Assembly: GCA_026122225.1 (NCBI GenBank)
Contig: JANEZZ010002679.1
Coordinates: forward strand, 124,001 to 188,000
DNA from: Heloderma charlesbogerti
Lineage: Eukaryota; Chordata; Lepidosauria; Squamata; Helodermatidae
Length of the DNA: 64,000 bases
Direction: 5' to 3'
Part shown: positions 11,261 to 21,884 of the stretch, piece by piece
How the letters are laid out: every line of letters begins with the position of its first letter
Numbering within the stretch: position 1 is the stretch's first letter
The notes under the pieces: generated by a model
The model's input: the letters and a program-made list of their open reading frames with translations, nothing else
The model's database searches: none
What the model was told of the DNA's origin: nothing
Position numbers and translations under genes: made by a program

Positions 11261-11510
11261 TCCAAGGCTTTGATTTCATTTACCCTAATGAAGCATACAG
11301 ATACAAATTTCTAGAGATTCACAGACTACAAAGGAAACAGCCTTCAAAAAGTTCAAAGAGAAACTACGAAAGTTAGTTTCCCTTTAAAAAGGGGGGCAGC
11401 AAATTCTCTTAACTTAAGAGGTGAGAGGGAAAGAGTCCCCCACTCTCCGTGATACTTCTAAGCCCAGCTGTGTTTCTGAAGCCTAAGAAAGTTCCTGCCC
11501 CATGTGTTCC
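11261..11510. repeat. LTR-like fragment related to the solo LTR at 57704
   Basis: CCAAGGCTTTGATTTCATTT and following text (CTAATGAAGCATACAGAT, then ACAAAGGAAACAGCCT) align with 57780-57870. It directly follows the CR1 end, suggesting CR1 landed in or beside an older LTR fragment in the provirus. Boundaries are approximate. Confidence 0.45.
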
Positions 11511-12520
11511 AGCTCTTTCTCAAAATCTGAACTGTTCTGACGTTCCATTTGCTCAGAGGCAAACCTGACACTCTGCCAAAACTCATGCAGTGTGGAGTTG
11601 CCGATGCAAAAATGGTGGCTTGGAACTCTTTGCATGTATGAAAATGCCCTTCCCTTGATTTTGATGGGCCCTGACCATGCAGTCAGAGGAGCAGTATAAT
11701 GGTTAGATCTGCTCCACCATGCCCTACTATACAAAACAAATGTTTTCCAGTCATGGTGTTAGATTTTAATGATATGAAAAAGGTATAAAAGAAGGCAGAA
11801 GAAAGTAGCAGACAAAAAGGCTTAAAAAAGAAAGAAAGCTTATCCCAAATGTGTGTCGTTGAGATTAGTAAGAAGATCTAAGCAAGCGAGTCTCTGTCGA
11901 AGCAATGGCAAACAGCCTAACTTGCAGAGAAGACAAAGAGTTAAAACTGGTGCATGGCACAGAAAATTTGAAACATGATCTGCAGAACAGGCAAGCCAAA
12001 AGATAAGTGTGCCTGTTACAAGAGGGAGGCTATAGTAGCCATAAAAAGGGGTGAAGCCCCCGTATGAAGCTTTAACAAAAATATTACCCACTAGAAGTGG
12101 ACAATTAAAATAAAAAAGGCTTTTCTTAAATTGAAGCAAGCCTTAATATCACCGCCTGCTTTAGCCTTATCAGACCCCAGATCATGAAGTTTTTAGAGCT
12201 ATGGTGCACATGAGAGCACATGAAAAGAGTGCCATTCCTGAAAAAAGGAAAAGGCAATGCTGGCAGCCACCATGGGCGGAGATATAAACCGCAGCTTGAG
12301 AGCACAGAAGCGACCGGGGGGGGGGCAGAAAAGGAAAGGGCTGACCAGGGCTCAATAAATGTGCATATTATCAAGAGAAGAGACACTAAAAAGATTTTCC
12401 AGAGTTGAAAGAGAAGAGAAAAGAAACTCACCCTGAAGGCTGCCAAACGCGGGCAGGGTCCTCCGGAGTTGTGGGGGAGCCTAGCTGAAGGGCCACCACC
12501 CTATGAACAAATGCTCAGGA
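11511..12520 (+). other. Degraded internal proviral region
   Basis: The A-rich plus strand fits decayed retroviral gag/pol sequence. No domain can be named. Basic patches such as a Lys-Gly-Lys run near 12240-12260 could be nucleocapsid remnants, but no CCHC knuckle is readable. Confidence 0.4.
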
Positions 12521-12524
12521 GAAT

Positions 12525-12858
12525 CCCAAGGTAAAAGTAAGGGTTGGTGGCAAGGACTGTGAGGCCCTAGTAGATACTGGAGCCACATTTTCTATGATCC
12601 CTATGAAGCCCCCCCCGGCGAGAGAAAGTGGAAAGCATGTAACTGTAAAAGGAATTAAAGAAAAAAAAACTAAATTGCCCGTGTGTAAGCCCCTCCTCAC
12701 GAAGACTGGAAATAACATACTGGAACATGCCTTTGTAGTTTCATCTGCATACCTAGTTGCCCTCTTGGAGCGGGACTTGTTAACAAAACTGCAAGCTAAA
12801 ATCTTCTTCCATGATAATCAGATTGTAGTACAGCTGCCAGCAATGCAGGGCTCAAATT
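12525..12858 (+). pseudogene. Retroviral aspartic protease remnant
   Basis: The frame containing 12594-12858 also reads through the upstream bases, where the catalytic triplet Asp-Thr-Gly followed by Ala lies at 12573-12584, preceded by hydrophobic residues as in retroviral proteases. A serine/methionine-isoleucine-proline context follows. The frame ends at a stop at 12856-12858. The family cleaves Gag-Pol precursors as a dimer. There is no usable start and the reverse transcriptase that should follow is lost, so this is a remnant. Confidence 0.75.
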
Positions 12859-13130
12859 AGCAGATGGCCCTTCAAGCAATCGAGATTGTGTCAGAGGCCA
12901 AAGGGACTGAGATTTTAGAGAATGTTAATCCATGTGTGTGGGCAGACAGAACCCCTGCCCGACCAAATGCATAACACAAATTAAAATCTTCTTTAAAGAG
13001 GGAGAGCCCTGTGTGTGTAAGGCAGTATCCTCTGAAAAAAGCCACCTTTGCAGGCTTGAAGCCGCTCATTGAGAAGTTCAAAAATTATGGTTAGCTAATA
13101 AAGGAATCATCCCCCTTTAACACCCTGATT

Positions 13131-13990
13131 TTGGGTGCGCCCGAGGCAGATAGCACCTCCTTCAGGTTAGACCAAGACCTGAGAACAGTGGCTGACTGCC
13201 CTTTGTGCCTCAAAAATGATTCAAAGATGTTTGAGCCCCCAGCTCAAATGAGAAGTCGCCCATGCGCTTACTATCCTTTTCAGAGATTTCAAATTGACTT
13301 TTCAGAGTTGCCCCAGACTCATGGCTATCGGTACCTGCTAGTAATGATAAAACCAATTGACTGCACCTCACAGACAGTAGCCAAGATCCTGTTAAAAAGT
13401 AATCCCTAGGCTCTTGTTACCTAAAGAGAGTGAATCAAATCAGGGGCCCCATTTTGTTGGACAAGTGACGCAAGTAGTGGCCCAGGCATAACAAACTAAC
13501 TAGAAGCTACACCTCCCTTAGAAACCTCAATCCACAAGTCAAGTTGAGAAGATGAACCGCACCTTAAAGACAATGCTCACTAGAATTTGTTTAAAGGTTA
13601 AATTGAAAGGCCACAGGCCTTGCCAATCACCTTGACTCGAGTACGGTGCACCCCCAAGGGAAGTATTAAATTGACACCTTTTAAACGTTCCATAAGTGCC
13701 CACCTCAGATATTACCTATGGCTGATAGCTTAAATTTGAATTTAGAAGTAAAAGTTTTCACAGGTTTGCGACACCGCACCAATCCTGGCCTTTAGATGCT
13801 CCAGTGCATAATCTTAATCCCAGCGATTGGGTGCTAATCCAGTCCTAGAAAGATGAACCACCTACCAAGGAGCGGAAGGGTCTGTTTCAGATCCTACTTA
13901 CCACTCCCATTGCTATAAAAGTCACCAAAGGGAAGAAGTGGATTCATCACACTAAATAAAGGCATCACCTGCACCAGAGAGGGTCACACC
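13131..13990 (+). pseudogene. Retroviral integrase remnant
   Basis: The frame at 13131-13409 shows a Cys-x-x-Cys of the zinc-binding N-terminal domain near 13200, then an Ile-Asp-Phe motif near 13290 that carries the first catalytic Asp of the DDE core. After frame breaks, a Ser-Ser-Gly-Gln-Val-Glu stretch with the catalytic Glu is readable near 13525-13550. A C-terminal DNA-binding-domain-like segment lies around 13800-13960. Several stops separate these parts. The order matches gammaretroviral integrase, and the remnant cannot be functional. Confidence 0.8.
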
Positions 13991-14293
13991 AGAAGCTGAC
14001 CCACCTGAAGGTCATCGTTAGAATAATGAACCCCTGAAAGGACTCAAGTATCTCTACAGAAAGAGGGCGCTCTCGTTTCAAGGGTTCCTGATGAACGGAA
14101 CAAAACTGAGTTCCAAAAGTTCAAAAAAAACTGTGTTTTTGTTGTCAACATTCTAGTAGCTAGAACAAAGGCGTCCTAAGCCTCACTTGCTGTTTAGAGA
14201 AAACCGTCAATGCCACAGCGATAATAGTTTGCACCTTTAAGTGCGTAGTCCACCGCTGGACCAAAGAGAGTATAAATTTGAGAAAAGCCTTTT

Positions 14294-14303
14294 GAGGGGG
14301 AAT
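14294..14303 (+). promoter_or_regulatory. Polypurine tract of the provirus
   Basis: GAGGGGGAAT lies immediately before the 3' LTR, the expected place for the plus-strand DNA primer. Confidence 0.8.
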
Positions 14304-14647
14304 TGTAGTAAAAATGTAACGTAAAAGCCGTTGTATGTGTCTTAAGCAGCACGTAGTATTGTAAGAGCTGTGCATGCCTGGAATAAGCAGACAATAACCC
14401 TAAGATAAGGTTGCCAAGCAAACTGCTAGCAACCAATCAAAGTGACACGCTGGCTAAGGAATGCAAGCTGAGGTGATAAAACTGTAGCGCGGGGGTTGCC
14501 CAGGGTCGACTCTGCTTTGAGCGTGAGCTCCTTTGTCGAACTGTTTGCAAACAATAAAATCGAGTTGGACCCAGCCTGAAGTTGACTCTCCTCTTTGGGG
14601 CAAATTGGACTAGCCTCCAGGGGGCGAAACTAGCATTTTGTGCAACA
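14304..14647 (+). repeat. 3' LTR of the ERV1 provirus
   Basis: This 344-bp copy of the 5' LTR runs from TG to CA and has AATAAA at 14553-14558. It is followed by the second CCAC duplication (14648-14651), after which the DIRS left repeat resumes. Confidence 0.95.
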
Positions 14648-14651
14648 CCAC

Positions 14652-14765
14652 CTGCGCAAAGCCTCGACACGGAAACATAGCTGAGATTTTTCAGTGGGAG
14701 CCCATCCCCCACCAACCACTGTGCATGTCCCTGAGTTCCTGCCCATTCCCTTCGTTCTTCTTCAA
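14652..14765 (+). repeat. DIRS left inverted terminal repeat, inner part
   Basis: Segments such as AGCTGAGATTTTTCAGTGGG and CCCATCCCCCAC are the inverse complement, with mismatches, of the right repeat at 18640-18770. The outer part of the same repeat is at 8748-8812, on the other side of the provirus. Confidence 0.75.
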
Positions 14766-14984
14766 CCACCATTTTGTGAGTCTCGTAGGGAACACCATCT
14801 GTAAAGACTGCATTTGTTCATTTTTTAAAGTGCTGAGGTTTTATTCTATCTTCACTTTCTCTTACTATCATTTTTTTCCTTACTGTACCTTTAAATGTAT
14901 TTTCTTTTTGTTTGGCTAGTGTTCTTTTGTGCGATTATTGGATCGCCTTGGGACATATGGCCTCAACAGCTCTTGTTCGAAAAA

Positions 14985-16980
14985 TGTGTGAAGTGCAGCA
15001 GTAAATTACCTGCTAAAAGACAGACATTCCCATTGTGTCTTGTGCCTAGGAGAGGAACGCATAGTACAGACTTGTCACCATTGCCAGACTCTCACGAAAC
15101 AGGCTAGGCACAACTGGGCAGATAGACTTTGTGCAGAGCTCTGGAAAAGGGCACTAGAGGTGGGGGCTATGCTGAAGGCTAAGATGTCCAACAAGCTGCT
15201 CCACCTTCTTTTCCATCAGCTTCTCAAGGGGCCTCCCAACTGGTGATAATGTTCCCTGTTCGGCTGGCACAGGAAGAGCATGCAGACCCTCTGACTCCAG
15301 TGGGTCACTTGCCTTCATGGGGGCTAAAATGCTGGTGAAAAAGGCAGAATACCAAAGTCAGCGGCAGATTCTCATTCGAAGAGAAAGAAGATGCAAGATT
15401 CTAGAGAACCTAAAGAAAAGCCAAAGAAATCTTTATCAACTGTCCCAGCTCCGCCACCTCTTTCGGAATCGCCTCTAGTCACGGTACCGTCGGTGCTGAA
15501 TCGGGAAGCATGTCAGAAACTGATCATGCTGCCCTTGACTTCAGCGGGTGAGATATGGGTATCTTCCCACTTCAGTACCATCCGGGAGCAGATGAGCACA
15601 CTAGCCATCCCTTTATGAGTCCTCAGGATCAATGTGATCTAGATACCAAGAGGGATCTCCAGACTCGTTTTGGGTTGGTTGGTTGGTTGGTTGGTTTGTT
15701 TGTTTTCAAATCTGCATAGAAGAGATTGCAGGAAAGAACATTATTATCCTCTGCCAAGGTGTGAGAGATCTCGATCTCCAGCATCTGAATGGGACAGGCA
15801 TTCCAAGAGGTCTCTCCCCCTTCACCATTCATATTGGAGTGATTGGAGGCACCAGAACAGAGATTATTATTAAGATCGTATGCAGTATCTTGGAGTTGTA
15901 TCCCCCCATGACTGTCCTCGGGATCGATCAATGCCATCAGCACCATTATCTAAGCCTTCACTTCGAGATGTATTTGTGCCTCTGCCAGTACCAGGCCCTC
16001 AACACCCAGCCAATCTCCTCAAACTGCAGCAGGTTGTGTTGCCTCATCAGAGACTTTGAAGATCCTTTCTCTGTTACCACAACAGATTCCACCTGCAGTG
16101 ACAACCCAGCCTCAGGAGTTAAGACATTCCGTTTCTTCTTAATCCAACAGAGAGGGTTACCAATCCAAGTCTACTTCTCTTTCGTTGGTGATGCCATCAA
16201 TATTGTCTCCAGACTGGACTGTGGGAATGCAAGAAGGTGCCTCACCATATGAGGATATGGGACACTTCTCTGACCAAGTTCTCAGAATGGCTCAATTGCT
16301 GGGCCTTGAAACCCAACAGCCTACACAAAAATTGAAAGCCCCTGTTTTCGATGTGGCCTGTACAGAGACCTTGATGCCTGTCATGATACCATTTCTCCCT
16401 ATGCTATTGCAAACTGTGCAACAGTTGTGGAAGTCTCCCTTGACAATGGCACTTACCTCAAAAAGATTGGAAGCAATGTACAAGGTCCAGAAAAAGGATG
16501 TGGGTTTCCTGTTTTCCCATCCAAAACCAAATTCTGTGATTCTTGGAGAATTCACTCCTCACAATAGACAAGGAGGGCAGAAAACTCAACCTGGTGGGTA
16601 GACTGCTTTACTCTTCAGTCGTGTTAGGGCTGAAAGTGGCAAATTATCAAGCCACCATGTCAAGAAAGCAGCTATTCCTGTGGGAAAAAGTGAGTTCCTT
16701 GTGAGATTATCTGCCTGATGATCAGAGGGCACAACTTTTTCAAGCTGAGGCAGTAAAGTTCATCACGCCAACAAATTAATAACACTAGACATCACATTGA
16801 CTGTGGTGCCAAGACAATGGTGAGGGCAAATCCCTTTGAGAAGGCATGCTTGCTTACAGTCTACGGGGCTTCCACAGGAGGCACAGCCACTCACTGAGGA
16901 CTTCCTGTTCAACAGCGATGGATTGTTTAATACAGGAAGTGGATGCATTCTGGCAGTGCATCTTTTTGTAACCAGGAACA
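14985..16980 (+). pseudogene. DIRS gag-like protein remnant
   Basis: Broken frames on the plus strand. Near 14985-15110 a Cys-rich segment (CVKCSS, then CLGEER followed by CHHC) resembles the zinc-binding N-terminus of DIRS gag proteins. A basic helical stretch follows. Later pieces around 16600-16980, including the VGRLLYSS and LKVANYQA stretches, match the C-terminal gag pattern of the group. Multiple stops and frame changes make it non-functional. A TTGG microsatellite lies at 15673-15697. Confidence 0.6.
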
Positions 16981-17667
16981 ACAAGCTGTGTCAGGCACTC
17001 TGCAGCAGGGCAGGGACTGGCCAGGTGTCATTGGGCAATGCTCTTATGATTCACTGGGAAAAGGCATATATTTCTACCTGTTTCCACCTTTTTCCCTTCT
17101 CACCTGAGCATTAGCAAAAATAGTGGCGGAGGACATGAACTGCATATTGATCACTGCTTGGTGGCTGTGACAGCCATGGTTTGCCCCACTGCTTCACAGC
17201 ATGAGGGGACATTTTCTCAGGCTCCCCTCTGTACCAAGTCTCCTGTCTCAGGACCAAGGCAGGATTTGACTTCCCAATCTCAATAGCCTGTGACTGACAG
17301 CATGGAGGTTGAAGTAGAAGGCAACCCCACGCTTTTCCCTCCAGAGAAGGAGATGGTTTTGTAGGCAGCACGGAAACCAGCAACAAGACTGTTTGATGCT
17401 CACAAATAGAAGTTTTTTGAGATTTTGTGAAAGAGGGGCATGGACATCCTGTTTCATGCTCTATCTTTTTATTTATTTATTAAATTTAATTTATCTATTA
17501 AATTTATTAATCGTCCATCTGGCTGGTCACCCAGCCACTCTTGATTATTCTTAATTTTTTTTGTTTGTTATTAAGGGATTAAAATTTGCATCCATGAAGG
17601 TTTATCTTGCAGCAGTTTCAAATAAACATGTCACGGTGGATGATTTTTTGGTTTTTTTCACACCTCG

Positions 17668-18360
17668 TTGGTACATCAATTTCTTAAAGGGGTAAGGAAT
17701 TTGGCTTCTCCAGTTCATCCACCGATTCCATGCTGGAGCCTTTCTGTGGTTCTGAAAGCTTTGACAGCAAAACTGTTTGAACCCATGGCACCCCCAGACC
17801 TTAGGCTTCTTTCTTGGAAGGTTGCCTTTCTAGTTGCTGTTATCTCAACCTGTCAGTCTAGTGAGCTATGTGCACTGAGAATTGATGCCCTTGACACAGT
17901 ATTCCATAGAGACAAAGTAGTATTGCATCCTGATGTCTCATTTTCACCAAAGGTAGTGTCATCTTTCCATGTTAATCAGGATATTGTTTTACCTTTTTCC
18001 AATCTCCAACATTGGCACTGGAATTTACGGTGGATTAGATTGGATGTTTATCAGGCTCTTGCCTTTTCCAAGGCATGGATGGAATCATTTCAGCAATCAG
18101 AAACTCTTCATATCCTATGGGGGTGTGAGGAAAGGGCAGCTGATTTCTTCGCAATATTTGGCAGTGTGGATCGTGCAGACTGTACTATTAACATACACCC
18201 TCACAGGCCTACAGGTTACAGGACCAGTTAATGCACATTCAATGAGAGGCATGGCCACTTTGGTTGCGTTTGATAAGGCTGTACCTCTGCCTGAACTGTG
18301 CCAAGCAGCAACATAGTCACAACCATCAACCTTTATCAGGCATTACCGCCTTGATGTTCA
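17668..18360 (+). pseudogene. DIRS tyrosine recombinase remnant
   Basis: The frame at 17668-18231 (187 codons) starts inside the recombinase with VHQFLKGVRNLA and continues through DLRLLSWKVAFLVA. After a frameshift near 18200, the catalytic His-x-x-Arg (HSMR) is readable at about 18236-18247, and an FIRHYRLD stretch with the nucleophilic Tyr at about 18330-18350. The usual first catalytic Arg before SELxAL appears replaced, since the sequence reads CQSSELCAL. A TAG at about 18313 breaks the end. The family inserts circular DIRS DNA by site-specific recombination. This copy is dead. Confidence 0.8.
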
Positions 18361-18490
18361 GGCATGAGCAGACTGCACCTTTGGAAGAGTGATCCTTTCA
18401 TGAATTTTAAGTTGACACACCGACCCACCTCCTGGCAAGTCAGCTTGTTAATCACCCATGTGTGTGATGCATAGAGACCATGAAGAAGAA

Positions 18491-18832
18491 GGACAGGTTG
18501 CTTACCTGTAATTGTGATTCTTCCAGTGGTCATCTGTGCATTCACACAACCCCCCCCCCCAACGTCCCTGCTTGATGTCATGCTTGAGTTCAAGATTGTT
18601 AAGGAGAGTTTCCTTTGGTTTCAAGGCTACGATGTTGGTCTCAAGGAACTGAGGGAATGGGCGGGAACCATTCGGGACATGCGCAGTGGACAGTGGGGGA
18701 TGGGTTCCTGCCAAAACATCTCAGCTATAGAATGTTCCCGAATTGAGGCTCCGGGCAGGCACAGAGCCCATATGTATGAATGCACGGATGACCACTTGAA
18801 GAACCACAGTTACACATAAGCAACCTGTCCTT
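18491..18832 (+). repeat. DIRS right terminal region with inverted repeat
   Basis: GGACAGGTTGCTTACCTGTA at 18491 and ACATAAGCAACCTGTCC at 18814-18830 are inverse complements, as are the inner parts (GGTCATCTGTGCATTCA against TGAATGCACGGATGACC). The region therefore folds on itself. It also provides the right terminal repeat matching the left end. A (C)10 run interrupts it near 18549. Confidence 0.8.
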
Positions 18833-19056
18833 ATCATGTTGTCTGAACCTAGCTGCAAAAACAAGATGTGGTTTGTTAACCACGAACAACCCACATTTCA
18901 CAACCCAGCAGCAAACCATGGGTTCTCTTCAGGGGCTGTTCATAGTGAAAACAACACAAAAACCCATGTTTCAATAACAACCCACAATTCAATGACAACC
19001 TGCACTCAACCCATACTCAACCCTTGAGTGTGGGTTATGGTGTTTTCTGAACCCAG
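18833..19056. mobile_element. Right part of palindromic MITE next to DIRS
   Basis: The interval contains several inverted AACCCA/TGGGTT blocks and ends in TTTTCTGAACCCAG, the inverse of the left end at 8686. Internal text such as GTTGTCTGAACC near 18839 is a second inverted terminus, so more than one element of the family may be involved. Confidence 0.4.
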
Positions 19057-20186
19057 TCTATGACTATCGGGTGGCCATTCCTGCTATAGAAAACTATCTG
19101 ATCCCACTATATTTGAAGATGTATCTAGATCTATGAATCTAGCCCTATTTGGGTATTCACCCTCACACTTCATTAGAAATTGAGTTATATAACTTTGTGC
19201 ATCCAAATGGGAAAAGAGGCCTCAGATATCTCCTAACCTACTGATAAGAGAGCGCCCATCAGCACGAAACAGGATGATAAAAGTGCTTGGAGGACAACAC
19301 TTCCTTCTTCCAACATGCATTCCTGGGCATGCTCACTCACTGCTCAGAGAGACATTGTTCCAAGGTTGCCATGACAAACCCATTGGCCAGCTTCAAAACC
19401 CTGTGCTATCGGATCAGCTCCCAACATGGCTGACTAGCTCCATCCAGCTTTGCCAGGGTGTGGGGAGAATAATGATGCGGCCTTCATCTGTGGCCTCAGC
19501 ACTCTTAAATGTACACAAAAATGCATCTTTAGAACCCTGGAAATGCATCTAGGAAGGGCAAGAGTGAACATACAGGCTGCCTTTACATTTAAAAAAAAAA
19601 TCTGTGCCTACCCTTGTGGAGCCTTTCCATGTTTACAGCAGGATCCCAGATGGTGACCATGTGATTGCTGAGAGGGGAAGTTTTTAATTTTCAAGGTTCC
19701 ACAGAACTCAATGAAATAGTGCTATCTAGTGGCTGTTTTAATAGCGCAACAGTTCAACATATTTTAATACTTCATTATTTCCAGATGTTTTTAACATGGA
19801 CTAACCAGGAAATACCCCTGGATGTGCCCTGGAGGTTGACGACATCATGAAAGGGACCCACAAACTTCCACAAGTGAGCAATCTCAATAGCAGGATAAAG
19901 CCTCCGTGTGAAGAAGCCCACAGTTGACAACTGTTATTTAAAAAAGAAAGATAGATGACTTATCTACATATAATCAGCCATTTTATCCTTTCAGCATATT
20001 ATAAACGCATGACACAGGAAGACTCCCATAAGTCTGAGCGATCCCTGGGGAGTTTTGGGGTTTCATATTGCATCTACTCAGATGTCTTTGATTGTAATTG
20101 CCTTGTGATTAAATGCAAAACTCCAGCTCATTTCATGTGCTGTTTTCCATGTGGTGTTTCACTGGATCTAACACAAAGATTTCAAC
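19057..20186. other. Non-coding interval, no gene seen
   Basis: No recognisable protein. Text at about 19800-19925 is a diverged copy of 57470-57595, so it includes an unclassified dispersed repeat. Confidence 0.4.
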
Positions 20187-20240
20187 AAGGAAGGAAGGAA
20201 GGAAGGAAGGAAGGAAGGAAGGAAGGAAGGAAGGAAGGAA
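20187..20240 (+). repeat. (GGAA)n microsatellite
   Basis: About 13 uninterrupted AAGG units. Confidence 0.98.
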
Positions 20241-20847
20241 ATAAACTATAATTGGAATAATGTACCTGTCTGTAAAAGGGGCTAGTCCCTTGGTGAAGTG
20301 GTTCCCTAAGTAATCTGAGGATTTGGTGATGAGAAAGTGGAAAACAGTTAATGAACTGAGTTGAGTACCACTGGTCAGTTACTCATTTCCACTCCATGAT
20401 CTCAGCTGGCTACCTTTTCCTTCTTTCCAAATTGGGGGGGGGGGGTATGGAATCAAATTTAGATCAAGGTAAAAGATTAGAGCAGGGATGGCTCTTGAGC
20501 TGAGACTAGCCTCCAAAGCAATTTTATCTGGCCTCTGGCCAGATAAATTCTAATCAAGTTCTATCAAGAATCAATCATCTATCTATCAAGAATCTTGATA
20601 AATTCTAATCAAGATAAATTCTAACCCAACCAAATTCTAATCAAGAAGATCTGAATACTTTGCCCACAGTTTCTCACATGGAAAAAGGCGAGGGGGAAGT
20701 TCTCAAATTGTGAGAAATAGAGTAGACCACACTTTAATGTTAAATCTTTGTATTTTATAAGAAGTGCTCCAGCTCTGTCTGAGCACATGTGCTGTATAAC
20801 TGTGTAGTCTGCATTACTAGATGGCACCAGTTTTCTTACATATTGGG

Positions 20848-21205
20848 CCAGTTTGCACAATCACAGCAAGGGAAATAAGTCATGGCTTATTTCCCCCACC
20901 ACACATGCTGGTTGCATGCCAGCCAGATTTCCCTAATTACCATTGCTGGCACAGCCTGCCATGTCATCTGAACTTGGGGGGCTTGGCTTGTTGGGGGGGG
21001 GAGGGCAGCAACCCCCAAATAACCCAACAACAGTCCATGGATTATTTGAGAGTTGCTGCCCCCTCAAGTCATGCCACCCGGGTTTGGGCAACCTGGCAAA
21101 CTGTACCAGTGAGAGCCATTAGGGAAATCCAACAGATACATGACCAGCATGCAGCCAGCATGTGCGGGGGGGGGGGGGTAACCATGCCATGATCTTGCAA
21201 ACTGG
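20848..21205. mobile_element. Palindromic MITE, 358 bp
   Basis: The ends CCAGTTTGCACAATCA and TGATCTTGCAAACTGG are near-exact inverse complements. Long inner arms also pair: CACATGCTGGTTGCATGC with GCATGCAGCCAGCATGTG, and ATTTCCCTAAT with ATTAGGGAAAT. The centre is near 21025. There is no coding capacity, and flanking target duplication is unclear. Confidence 0.75.
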
Positions 21206-21679
21206 GATATTGTTATGAATGCTGAGAGGCTATCATGTGCTAAGCAAGTTGCAGGCAAGTGGTCTCTGGACTGGAAGTCGCCAGCTGGAGCACCATTTTT
21301 CCCTGGAAGCCCCCTTGAAACAATACTGCCTCATGATGGAGCATAATTCCAGGGGCATTTGGAAAGTTCTGCTACCTCTACCATCTCCAATGATGGGGGT
21401 AGGGGGATCTTTTAAAAAGAAAAAATGAAGAAGTTGGCAGAATTTCCACCAACACAATACATGAGCCCCCAAATCTTTCAATAAATTTCATCCACCCACA
21501 AAACAGTACCAATTTCTCCTCCCCCCACCCTTTGTCTCAATCCTAATTAAGATAAAGAGAAGGTAAACATATACCCTCCCTTACTTTCCAGTGCCCCCCC
21601 CCCAATATGAGCTATCTTTTTGGAATGACTGGTGCTGAAAGGACACCAAATATTGCTAGAAAAATATCAAAACCAGACA

Positions 21680-21728
21680 GCTTCAGCTATTGGGCGGTAT
21701 AGAAATGTAATGAATAAATAAATAAAAA
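21680..21728 (+). mobile_element. L2 3' tail fragment
   Basis: TATTGGGCGGTATAGAAATG followed by an AATAAATAA-type tail is the plus-strand form of the L2 end seen at 35385 and 3510. Confidence 0.7.
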
Positions 21729-21884
21729 CCAGTTGGAAAGATTTCAGAACTAGCCTTTCAGATGTAGATGAGAGGCTATTCCATTGTTACACAATAAAAA
21801 AGACAATTTCTCATAGTCCATAATTATATATCATCAAGGGTATAAAAATATTGGGTGATGGTGCTTGGCTGTTTGTGCTCATAC

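Larger units (their letters stand above)
8813..14647 (+). mobile_element. Endogenous gammaretrovirus-like provirus (ERV1), internally deleted
   Basis: Complete proviral frame. Two LTRs (8813-9157 and 14304-14647) start TG and end CA, and are flanked by a perfect 4-bp target duplication CCAC (8809-8812 and 14648-14651). The plus-strand order is leader, gag matrix remnant, protease remnant, integrase remnant, polypurine tract. Most of the reverse transcriptase is absent between the protease (about 12570) and the integrase (from 13131), and no envelope gene is visible before the 3' LTR. The coding parts carry many stops and frameshifts, so the copy is not functional. A CR1 3' end is inserted at 10866-11260. 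The provirus lies inside the left terminal repeat of the DIRS element. Confidence 0.93.
8748..18832 (+). mobile_element. DIRS-type tyrosine-recombinase retrotransposon, decayed, with nested provirus
   Basis: Inverted terminal repeats flank a gag-like region and a tyrosine recombinase on the plus strand. The left repeat begins near 8748, is split at 8813 by a provirus, and resumes at 14652. Its text (for example CATATATATGGGCTCT and GAGCCCATCCCCCAC) is the inverse complement of the right repeat at 18640-18832 (for example AGAGCCCATATGTATG and GGGGGATGGGTTCC). The right side also contains an internal inverted copy near 18491-18560. DIRS elements integrate by recombination and leave no target duplication, and none was seen. 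The reverse transcriptase and most of the RNase H region are missing between about 16980 and 17130, so the element is defective. Boundaries are accurate to about 10 bp. Confidence 0.8.

Noticed and set aside
14030..14293. Possible envelope gene before the 3' LTR
   Set aside because: Only about 260 bp remain with no signal peptide, transmembrane or conserved Cys pattern.
17668..18231. Tyrosine recombinase that might indicate phage or bacterial DNA
   Set aside because: It sits between DIRS inverted repeats downstream of a gag-like region, as in vertebrate DIRS elements.
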